From: Dehalococcoidia bacterium
GTDB lineage: Bacteria; Chloroflexota; Dehalococcoidia; GIF9; AB-539-J10
Length of the DNA: 64,000 bases
Reading direction: 5' to 3'
Assembly: GCA_030615625.1 (NCBI GenBank)
Contig: JAUWYX010000001.1
Location: forward strand, 224,574 to 288,573
The notes under the pieces were generated by a model. It saw only the letters and a list, made by a program, of their open reading frames with translations. It was not told where the DNA came from and did no database searches. This document shows, piece after piece, positions 36,653 through 45,000 of the stretch. The first letter of the stretch is position 1. The number at the start of each line of letters is the position of its first letter. The translations under genes and the position numbers were made by a program.

Positions 36653-37416
36653 CCAAAACGATTGCTATCGCAGGAAAAGGAGGCACAGGCAAGACCACTG
36701 TTGCTGCCTTACTCATCAAGCTCCTTTCTCAAAAGGGGGTGGTCCTAGCTGTAGATGCTGACCCTAGCACCAATCTTAACCAGGCTCTGGGTCTACCACT
36801 AGACGATAGTAAAACCGTGGGTAGAATACGGGAAAAGATGACTGACGATGTATCGAAGGGGCGTTTTAGCCCCTCAATCAGCAAGCCGGAATATCTGTTT
36901 AGTAAGATAGTGGAATCCCTGGCGGAGTCTAAAGGATTTGACCTTTTAGCTATGGGGCGCCCTGAGGGGCCTGGATGTTATTGTGCCTCTAATGAGTTTT
37001 TACGTGCCTCCCTCGATCAGCTAGTTAAAGATTACAAATATAACTACATCGTTATGGATTGTGAGGCAGGCATGGAACATATTAGCCGGCAAACGACCCG
37101 GGATGTGGATGTTTTGCTCATTATGTCTGACCCTACAATAAGAGGCATCACCACGGCAGCTCGAATGAAGGACCTCATTGGGGAACTGCGGTCAAAGATA
37201 GGCAAAGTTGGGCTTATAGTCAATCGTGTCAAAGGTGAGTTGTCTCCAGAGATAAAAAAGGCAATCGATGAATCTGGCCTTCAGGTTATTGCTCTAGTTC
37301 CAGAAGACCCCGATATAGCGGGTTTGGAAATGAAGGGAAGGCCCGTAACTGAACTCCCCCAGGAATCTCCCCTTCGATTGAAGGTGAAGGAAATAGCCAG
37401 GAGCTTACTTTTATAA
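36649..37416 (+). CDS. cooC: CooC-type nickel-insertion ATPase for CODH/ACS
   Basis: A 255-aa P-loop ATPase of the MinD/NifH class that delivers Ni to CODH or ACS. The deviant Walker A is GKGGTGKTT, the Asp switch VDADPSTN, and the paired Cys of the CooC/AcsF family are in PGCYCASNEF. It is translationally coupled to the NuoF-like gene (ATGA overlap). Composition changes sharply right after it: the following roughly 2.5 kb are AT-rich. Confidence 0.92.
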   Translation: MTKTIAIAGKGGTGKTTVAALLIKLLSQKGVVLAVDADPSTNLNQALGLPLDDSKTVGRIREKMTDDVSKGRFSPSISKPEYLFSKIVESLAESKGFDLLAMGRPEGPGCYCASNEFLRASLDQLVKDYKYNYIVMDCEAGMEHISRQTTRDVDVLLIMSDPTIRGITTAARMKDLIGELRSKIGKVGLIVNRVKGELSPEIKKAIDESGLQVIALVPEDPDIAGLEMKGRPVTELPQESPLRLKVKEIARSLLL

Positions 37417-39900
37417 TGAAGGGACTTGAAAATAAAGGAAAAACTTTCCTGATAGCCAAACTCAGATATTTGGTGTCATAAGTAAGTATGTTTGTATTGA
37501 AAAAACTACAATGTTATTAAATCATCGAAATGAGCTTAGTTGATTATACTAAATTCAGGTTAAAACCTGCTGAGGAGATCCGGGGAACTTTTAAACAAAT
37601 AAATCGGATATTTATCCTCTCATGTGCCAAATGCTACAAAATATTTGAAGAGGAAAACGAAGAAGAATATACACATCTTTTGGACATTTTAGGGGAAGAC
37701 CATAAAAAAATTGTGGGTCATGCAATGATTGATTTTTTGTGTAACAATTTTTTGTCTGAAAAGAGGATTTTAAATTTAGATCTCTCTAATTGCGCTAGTG
37801 TAGGAGTAATTTCTTGTGGTCTGGGAGTTCAGTTCGTCGCTAAGCTTTTAGAGGGGAAGCCTGTTTACACCTTAGCTGATTCAGTGCAGCAAAGTGGAAA
37901 TTCTACAACTGAGATTGGCTATCACGGTATTTCTTTAGAAGAAGAGAAATGTGCCGGTTGTAGTCAATGTTATTTAAATTTAACTGGAGGGATTTGTCCT
38001 ATTACAAACTGCGCCAAAGGGCTCTTGAACGGTCCCTGTGGAGGAGCAACGGATGGAAAGTGTGAGGTGAATTCAAGTTTTGATTGTGCCTGGGTAAAAA
38101 TTCATGAGCGACTTAAAAAACGAGGGGAAAAGTTCACCTTAGAATCTGTTCAAATAAGAGACTACTCCAGGCCATCCCTGAAACTTAAAAGTGATTTATC
38201 CTTGCAAAATCAAACTCTTAGAGGTGAGGGATTTTATGGGGGCCTGCATCCTTTAGAGAAAAAGGGAAAAACCGCGGACAAAAAAATAGAGAGTTTCCCG
38301 GAACCCAAAATAGCAGTTATCTTCCTTTCTCAACATGCCGGTAGAAGAGCTGAACCCTCAGTTAGATTGGGTGATAAAGTAAAAGTTGGGCAGAAAATTG
38401 GAGAGGCTGACGGTTTCATTTCCTCTCCTATCCATTCAAGCATCAGCGGGAAGGTTATATCTATAGAGGAGCGGATTCATCCTGCATTTCAAAGAAAAGA
38501 CTTAGCTATAATAATAGAAAATGATGGAGGGAATAAGTTTGATCCCTTAATTCAACCTTATAAGGATTTTGAGAACTTGCCCAAAGAGACCTTGCTGGAA
38601 ATAATAAGGGAAAGAGGAATCGTGGGTCTTGGCGGAGCAATGTTTCCAACCCACGTAAAACTTTCCCCTCCTAAAAAGATAGATACTTTAATTGTAAATG
38701 GATGCGAATGCGAGCCTTATTTAAATGGCGATAACAGAATTATGATTCAGCATCCAAAAGAGATTTTTGTTGGGATAAGGATAATTCAAGGAATCTTGGG
38801 AGCCGAAAGGGTATTTGTAGCAGTCGAGGATAATAAACTTGAGGCTATAACAACTTTAAATAAATTTTTGGATAAATCCTCATCAGTTGAGATAGTTAGC
38901 TTGAAAACCAAATATCCTCAAGGTGCGGAAAAAGTATTAATTAAGAGGATTTTAGACAGAGAGGTCCCTAGTAAAGGGCTTCCCTTAGACGTTGGAGTGG
39001 TGGTTTCAAATGTCGGTACGGTTTTTGCTATTTATCAAGCAGTGGTAGAAGGCATTCCCTTATTTCAAAGAGTTATAACAGTATCTGGAGAAAACTTAGC
39101 TAGACCGGGAAACTACTGGGTTAAGATAGGAACTCCATTTAAGGATATTATCGAGTATTGTTTTGATAAAAAAGGGGGAGGATTCTTAGAGGAATATGAG
39201 TTAAAAATGGGTGGCCCAATAATGGGGATTTCCCAGACAAGTTTAGATTCATCTGTCATAAAAGGGACGACAGGGTTCATCGTCCTAAGGAAGCCCCCTG
39301 TAAAGGTTTCTGAGGAAAGAGACTGCATAAAATGCGGTCGTTGTGTAGAAGTTTGTCCTATGCAGCTTTATCCGCTTTATTATAGTCTTTATGGAAGGAA
39401 AGGTGAGCCGGGAAAGGCAATTAAATACAATGTAGAGGATTGTATGGAATGCAGATGCTGTGAATCCGTCTGTTCCTCAAAAATTTCACTTTTAAGTTTC
39501 ATTAAGCAAGAGAAGGAATATGCTTGTAGTTCAAATAAAGCCTGAGGAAGAGATACTCCCAAAAATTTCCTCAAAGAGACTTTTTATCTTTGAATGCCTT
39601 GGCTGTCAGGAAATTTATTTTCCGGCGGAAGATGTAGAAAAGTTCATAGATAATTTAAAGGAGGAAATTGTTGGAAAAGCGTCTCTTGATTATCTATGTA
39701 ATAGGGAATTTGTTAAGGAATACATTGAAAGGTATTCCAAACAAATTAAAAAAGCACAGATACTCCTTGTTTTCTCCTGTGGGGTAGGAGTTCAAATTGT
39801 TTCCTCGCTACTGGAAGATAAAATTGTCTACACATGTTGTGATACTCTTTATCTAAATGGTTTCCAAGGACTTACCGTTCAGGAATTTAACTGTGATCAA
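37417..39900. other. AT-rich island with a junction inside metV
   Basis: Hand counts of 60-base lines give about 30-42 percent GC for most of this interval against roughly 45-53 percent on both sides. At the right edge, lines before 39900 are 32-40 percent and lines from 39901 on are 45-53 percent, although the metV reading frame runs straight through. It covers the metV-rnfC fusion and the N-terminal two-thirds of the second metV. Likely a horizontally acquired or recombined block. Confidence 0.7.
37530..39545 (+). CDS. MetV-RnfC fusion protein of methylene-THF reductase
   Basis: 671 aa in one frame. Residues 1-215 are a MetV-type zinc/Fe-S domain (CAKCYKIF, SCGLGVQF, CAGCSQC, GGICPITNCAKGLLNGPCGG). 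Residues 245-665 are RnfC-like: barrel-sandwich RAEPSVRLGDKVKVGQ, flavin/NADH-type GIVGLGGAMFPTHVKL and VNGCECEPYLNGDNR, and two [4Fe-4S] sites CIKCGRCVEVCP and CMECRCCESVC. In acetogens such as Acetobacterium, RnfC2, MetV and MetF are separate subunits of one NADH-linked reductase; here two are joined. Expected to feed NADH electrons to MetF. It overlaps the next metV by 26 bases; the composition is AT-rich. Confidence 0.88.
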   Translation: MSLVDYTKFRLKPAEEIRGTFKQINRIFILSCAKCYKIFEEENEEEYTHLLDILGEDHKKIVGHAMIDFLCNNFLSEKRILNLDLSNCASVGVISCGLGVQFVAKLLEGKPVYTLADSVQQSGNSTTEIGYHGISLEEEKCAGCSQCYLNLTGGICPITNCAKGLLNGPCGGATDGKCEVNSSFDCAWVKIHERLKKRGEKFTLESVQIRDYSRPSLKLKSDLSLQNQTLRGEGFYGGLHPLEKKGKTADKKIESFPEPKIAVIFLSQHAGRRAEPSVRLGDKVKVGQKIGEADGFISSPIHSSISGKVISIEERIHPAFQRKDLAIIIENDGGNKFDPLIQPYKDFENLPKETLLEIIRERGIVGLGGAMFPTHVKLSPPKKIDTLIVNGCECEPYLNGDNRIMIQHPKEIFVGIRIIQGILGAERVFVAVEDNKLEAITTLNKFLDKSSSVEIVSLKTKYPQGAEKVLIKRILDREVPSKGLPLDVGVVVSNVGTVFAIYQAVVEGIPLFQRVITVSGENLARPGNYWVKIGTPFKDIIEYCFDKKGGGFLEEYELKMGGPIMGISQTSLDSSVIKGTTGFIVLRKPPVKVSEERDCIKCGRCVEVCPMQLYPLYYSLYGRKGEPGKAIKYNVEDCMECRCCESVCSSKISLLSFIKQEKEYACSSNKA

Positions 39901-40155
39901 TGTGGGGAGTGCTACCTGAACTATACTGGTGGCATTTGCCCCATTGCCCAATGTCCCAAGCATCTGCTCAATGGTCCCTGTGGTGGCTCGCAGAATGGTA
40001 AATGCGAGGTGGATCCAGATATACCTTGTGTCTGGCAACAGATTGTCGATCGCCTTGCCAAACTGGGACGACTGGATAAATTAGAAGAACTTGTAACACC
40101 GAGGAATTGGAGTGTGAGCCTTATATCGGAACCACCAGTTAAAAGGTTTCCCTGA
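39520..40155 (+). CDS. metV: MetV, zinc/Fe-S subunit of methylene-THF reductase
   Basis: A 211-aa second MetV: FECLGCQEIYF, SCGVGVQI, CDQCGECYLN, GGICPIAQCPKHLLNGPCGG. It provides electron entry or structural support to MetF. It overlaps the fusion gene, so translation is coupled. The first roughly 380 bases share the AT-rich composition of the fusion gene; from about 39900 composition returns to the genome norm, suggesting that a foreign 5' part was joined in frame to a resident 3' part. Confidence 0.9.
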   Translation: MLVVQIKPEEEILPKISSKRLFIFECLGCQEIYFPAEDVEKFIDNLKEEIVGKASLDYLCNREFVKEYIERYSKQIKKAQILLVFSCGVGVQIVSSLLEDKIVYTCCDTLYLNGFQGLTVQEFNCDQCGECYLNYTGGICPIAQCPKHLLNGPCGGSQNGKCEVDPDIPCVWQQIVDRLAKLGRLDKLEELVTPRNWSVSLISEPPVKRFP

Positions 40156-40176
40156 ACGTCATTATATTCAGCTAAT

Positions 40177-40199
40177 GTCATTGCAAGCGAAGCAATTGG
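40177..40199. repeat. Degenerate half-copy of the GTCATTGCGAG palindrome
   Basis: GTCATTGCAAGCGAAGCAATTGG between metV and metF matches the ends of the dispersed palindromes at 2001 and 61357. The metF Shine-Dalgarno sequence (TTGGAGG) begins inside its right edge. Confidence 0.55.
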
Positions 40200-40206
40200 A
40201 GGCGCA

Positions 40207-41136
40207 ATGAAGACGAAAAGTAATTTGGAACGGGTGCTAGAGGCTGAACAGTTTGCTGTCACAGGTGAATTGGGACCACCACAAAGCGCTGACCCTGAGG
40301 TGATTAGGAGAAAGGCGAAAATACTCAAAGGCAATGTAGACGCCTTTAATGTCACCGATGGTCAAACCGCTGTGGTGCGCATGGCATCTTGGGCAGCTTG
40401 CCTTATCGGTAAAGAGGAGGGTTTAGACCCTATTGTCCAGATGACCTGTCGTGACCGCAATCGCATTGCCCTTCAGATGGATGTGTTAGGCATAGCAGCA
40501 CTGGGCATAAATAATATGTTGTGTCTCACGGGCGACCACCAGAAATTCGGTAATCATCCTATGGCCAAAGGTGTTTACGATGTTGATTCTATTCAACTGG
40601 TTAAGATGGTGAAAGACATGCGGGATGAAAAGAAGTTCCAGTGTGGTGATGAGATGGCGGTTGAGCCTCGTCTCTTCATCGGAGCTGCTGCTAATCCCTT
40701 TGCTGACCCCTTTGAGTTCAGGGTGGTGCGTCTTGCCAAGAAAGTGGCAGCGGGGGCAGATTTTATCCAAACTCAGATTATCTACAATGTGGATAAGTTC
40801 GCTGAATGGATGAAGATGGTACGGGACAGAGGATTACATGAGAGGGTAAAGATACTTGCCGGTGTTGCTCCCATAAAGTCAGTGGGTGTCGCGCAATATA
40901 TGAAGACCAGAGTTCCCGGAATGGATGTGCCTGACAGCATTATTGCGCGGCTTCAAGGAGTGCCTAAGGAGCAAGTGTCTAAGGAGGGTATCCAGCTTTG
41001 CATTGATATTATCAATCAGGTGCGTGAAATTGAGGGTGTGGCGGGTATTCATCTCATGGCTATTGAGTGGGAGGAAGCAGTGCCTGAGATAGTAGAGTCA
41101 GCTGGTCTTTTGCCCCGCCCTAAGTTTACCCCATAA
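40207..41136 (+). CDS. metF: Methylenetetrahydrofolate reductase
   Basis: A 309-aa FAD-containing TIM barrel that reduces methylene-THF to methyl-THF, supplying AcsE. The N-terminus FAVTGELGPPQSAD carries the family catalytic Glu; LCLTGDHQKFGNHP, FIGAAANPFADP and GADFIQTQIIYNVDKF are typical of the short bacterial/archaeal MetF. SD GGAGG overlaps a dispersed repeat. It directly follows the two MetV-type genes, as in MetVF complexes. It overlaps the next start by one base (TAATGA). Confidence 0.95.
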   Translation: MKTKSNLERVLEAEQFAVTGELGPPQSADPEVIRRKAKILKGNVDAFNVTDGQTAVVRMASWAACLIGKEEGLDPIVQMTCRDRNRIALQMDVLGIAALGINNMLCLTGDHQKFGNHPMAKGVYDVDSIQLVKMVKDMRDEKKFQCGDEMAVEPRLFIGAAANPFADPFEFRVVRLAKKVAAGADFIQTQIIYNVDKFAEWMKMVRDRGLHERVKILAGVAPIKSVGVAQYMKTRVPGMDVPDSIIARLQGVPKEQVSKEGIQLCIDIINQVREIEGVAGIHLMAIEWEEAVPEIVESAGLLPRPKFTP

Positions 41137-41783
41137 TGAAAAACCAACATTATTCATCACATGGTTCCCGGGAGCAGGGTTTTGAGCTTTCCTATAAGCT
41201 TGCTTGTGAGCAGTTGTCCAAAATCAGCGATATAGAAGAACAATGCCATAAAAGCGGTACGCGGTATGTAGGTCCCAATAAGATAATTGTTGATTATCTA
41301 AATAAGCCATATCACATTACCCTTCCTGATGCCAAAATATCGTCGGAGGATAGCAAAGTGGAAGTTCCGCTGAAGGACAAAATTCTGATACTTCACTATT
41401 TCACTTTGGCACAGGGTACCCCGGCTACCGGTATATTGATTACCTATAAACAGCTGCCGGGAGGTGTCAGCTATTTTCCGGCATTTTCCCAAAGAGTTAT
41501 AACACCTTTTGTAAACCACTTTGGAAAAGACCCCGAGCTGCTAATGAAGGCGGCAGCAAAGTTAGGAGGCCGCGAAGCAGACTACGGGGATGTGTCTGTG
41601 ATCGTCAATGCTTTCAACCATGTACCTATAACCTTAATGTTATGGAAAGGCGACGAAGAGCTTGCTCCTAATGGGAATATATTGTTCGATGCTAATATTT
41701 CTGATTACCTCCCCACCGAGGATGTAACTGTGCTCTGTGAAACTATTGCTTGGAAGCTAGTCAAAAGTATTCCCTCTACTTAA
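41136..41783 (+). CDS. DUF3786-like protein
   Basis: 215 aa, soluble, no membrane segment. It resembles the DUF3786 family by the segments ILHYFTLAQGTPATG, ITYKQLPGGVSYFPAF and GDVSVIVNAFNHVPITLMLW. No catalytic motif known to me. Its start overlaps the metF stop, so it is made with the methyl-branch enzymes, which suggests an accessory role in one-carbon or corrinoid/metal chemistry; that is inference. Confidence 0.75.
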   Translation: MKNQHYSSHGSREQGFELSYKLACEQLSKISDIEEQCHKSGTRYVGPNKIIVDYLNKPYHITLPDAKISSEDSKVEVPLKDKILILHYFTLAQGTPATGILITYKQLPGGVSYFPAFSQRVITPFVNHFGKDPELLMKAAAKLGGREADYGDVSVIVNAFNHVPITLMLWKGDEELAPNGNILFDANISDYLPTEDVTVLCETIAWKLVKSIPST

Positions 41784-41807
41784 CCCAACAACTTCTTTGC
41801 TATTGCA

Positions 41808-41837
41808 TTGACACGATATGAGTAATCTCGATATCTC
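41808..41837 (+). promoter_or_regulatory. Possible secondary promoter for the formate dehydrogenase gene
   Basis: A consensus TTGACA box at 41808 with a weak TATCTC -10 about 18 bases on. It lies in the only sizeable gap (229 bases) of the operon, so independent expression of the downstream gene is plausible. Weak evidence. Confidence 0.3.
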
Positions 41838-42012
41838 TATTTGCGTTAACGCCTCTGTTTATGATATAGTCCAAGCCTTAAAGTTGCTCTCTGGAACTTA
41901 GTTGGTCGGATGTTTTGGAGGCAGTTATCTCAAGACTTAGGCTTTCCTAGTTTAGTTTACGCAGGCCAAGGTGACGTAATGTGACTAGCGTTCGTGGAGG
42001 AAGGAATAAACA

Positions 42013-45000
42013 ATGGTTCAAGAAGGCATAATCACATTGAATATAGATGGCAAGAATGTAAAGGCTAAGCAAGGGCAGACGATACTGGAGGCCGCCAGAA
42101 GCGCAGGAATTTACATTCCCAGTCTTTGTTACTATCCCGGTCTAAAACCACTCCCTCAAGTAATACCTGACGAGGCTTGCCAGCTTTGTATAGTGGAAGC
42201 AAACGGTAACCTCGTTCTTTCCTGTGTCGCTCCTGCCTCTGAGAAAATGGTAGTTAAGACAAAGACGCCAAAGATACGGGAGCTACAGCAAAAAAACCTG
42301 CTTGCCATTTTAGTTAGACAACCTACTGATATCTGCTTTGAAAAAAGGGATTGCGAACTTCAAAAAACCATCGACTATATTGGTTTAAAGGAGATACCTG
42401 TCCATGTTCCTAGATCTTTAGCTCCTTTAGAGGATAATCCCTTCTTCGCTCGTGATTCCAGTTTTTGCATTTTATGCAATCGCTGTCTTCGGGTCTGTGA
42501 CGAGATAAGAAGACTTGGGGTGATTGAAACTGCCTTTCCTTGTCAGGTAGCTTGTCCTGCCGGCATAGACATTCCTCGCTATATTCGTCTTATTGCAAGA
42601 AGGAGACCAAGCACGGCCTTGGCAGTGATAAGGGAGAGGGTTCCTTTTCCTGCTGTATTAGGCAGAGTATGTGCTGCCCCGTGCCAGGAGGAATGCCGAC
42701 GTGGCCGTGATGTGGATAAAGCATTACACATAAGAATGCTCAAGCGCTTTGCCGCTGATAAGGGCGATGATAGCTGGAAGAAGCAGGTAAAGTTTCTTCC
42801 AGCGACCGGCAAAAGCATAGCAATAGTGGGGGCAGGGCCGGCTGGGCTCACCTGTGCTTACTATCTAGCTAAATTGGGACACAGGGTAACCGTATTCGAA
42901 GCTCTTTCGGAGCCAGGTGGAATGATGAGAGTAGGAATTCCTGAATATCGCCTCCCACGGAACATACTCCGCGATGAAATTCGAGAAATTGAAATGGCGG
43001 GTGTGGAAATCAGATTGAACACTCGAATTGAATCCTTGGATTCCCTTTTTGAGCAAGGATACCAGGCGGTTTTTCTTGCCATCGGTGCCCATGAAGAGAT
43101 GGCTTTAGACATTAAGGGAGAGAACTTGCCCGGGATAATCGGCTGTGTGGAATTCCTTCGACGGTTCAACCTTGGAGAGAGGATGGAGATAGGAAATAGA
43201 GTAGGGGTGATTGGCGGGGGAAACGTTGCTATTGATTCTGCCCGTGCTGCTTTGCGGCTAGGTGCTAAGATGGTAACCATTTTTTACCGCAGGACAAAGA
43301 ACGAGATGCCGGCTCAAACAGAAGAGGTAGAACAAGCGTTGGAGGAAGGAATTGAGATTGTTTTTTTGGTTGCCCCCTCAAGGATTCATAGGGAAAGCGA
43401 TAACTTAAAAATGGAGTTGGTACGCATGGAATTAGGGGAACCTGATTCTAGTGGCAGACGCCGCCCCATCCCTGTTAAGGGAAGCAAGTTTGTTGCTGGA
43501 CTTGATACTTTGATTGCTGCCATCGGCGAACGACCAGATGTCCCAGCGGGCTTTCAGGTCGAAGTAGTACGAGGAAATGTATTGAAGGTCAATGAAGACC
43601 TGAGCACGAGTCGAGAGGGCGTTTTTGCTGGTGGCGACTGTGTGAGCGGGCCGGCCTTGGTCATCAATGCTATTGCAACGGGAAGAAAGGCAGCTCAATC
43701 TATCGACCGCCATCTTGGCGGCAAGGGAGATATTACAGAGCATCTTGTGCCTGCTGAGGAAGGAATAACTTGGTTGAAAGATGTAACTCAGGGAGAGAGA
43801 CTGGCTAAGCTATCCTACCTTCCACCTGAAACACGGGTTAAGGGTCTTGCCGAGGTGGAGTATGGTATAACTTGGGAGATGGCGGTTGCCGAAGCTCAAC
43901 GCTGCCTCCAGTGTAATGTCATTGCCCCCTTGGAAGGGCGAACGCTTCGCGAGGTTGGCTGCAAGTTTTGCGGTGCCTGCGTTGATTCCTGTCCCACAGG
44001 TGCCCTCGCTGATTTGGCCACCCGCGGGATTGCCAAGCCCGACCGTGTAGTTATTACAATTTGTCCCTATTGTGGTGTCGGCTGTCAACTCAAACTCGAG
44101 GTCAAGGATGAAAGGATAGTAACTTCCATCCCCGATCCAGATGGCGCAGCTAATCATGGGCAGGCATGCGTCAAAGGTCGGTTTGGTGTCGCCGAGTTCA
44201 TCCATCACCCTGAAAGGTTGACCTCTCCCTTGATAAGAAAGAATGGAGAGTTGAAAGAGGCATCCTGGGACGAAGCACTGGAGCTAGTGGCGAAGGAACT
44301 GAAGCGCTATACACCACAGGAAGTAGGGGTAATTACCTCAGCCAAGTGCACCAATGAAGAGAACTATGTCATGCAAAAATTCGCCCGGGCAGTTTTGGGT
44401 ACCAACAATGTTGACCATTGTGCCCGGCTATGTCATGCCCCCACTGTGGCCGGCCTGGTACAAAGTTTTGGCAGTGGAGCCATGACTAATTCCATCAACG
44501 AAATTGGCGACGCCGCTTGTATTTTGGCTATCGGCACCAATACTACAGAAGACCACCCTGTGATTGGGCTTGAGATGAAAAGAGCAGTAAATAATGGGGG
44601 AAAGCTAATCGTGGCTAACCCCCGTGAGATCGACCTCTGCCACTTTGCTAGCCTCTGGCTTCAGCACAAACCCGGCACAGATGTCGCCCTACTCATGGGG
44701 ATGATGCGAGTTATAGTAGATGAGGGGCTACTGGACTCGGCGTTTATCAAGGAAAGATGTGAGAATTTCGATGCTTTCAAGGAGTCGCTAAAAGACTTTG
44801 ACCTTGATTCTGTTGAGCAAATCACTAATGTGCCACAGGACAAAATAGTAGAAGCTGCCCGTATGTTTGCCAGCAATAGTCCTGCCACCATCCTCTATGC
44901 CATGGGCATTACTCAGCATTCTCATGGCACTGACAACGTGCTGGCTACCGCCAACCTGGCAATGCTCACCGGGAACATGGGCAAGCCCTCAACCGGGGTC

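Noticed and set aside
44413-44440. Possible selenocysteine (UGA) in formate dehydrogenase
   Set aside because: The codon at the Sec position is TGT (Cys) and the frame is open throughout, so no SECIS element is needed.
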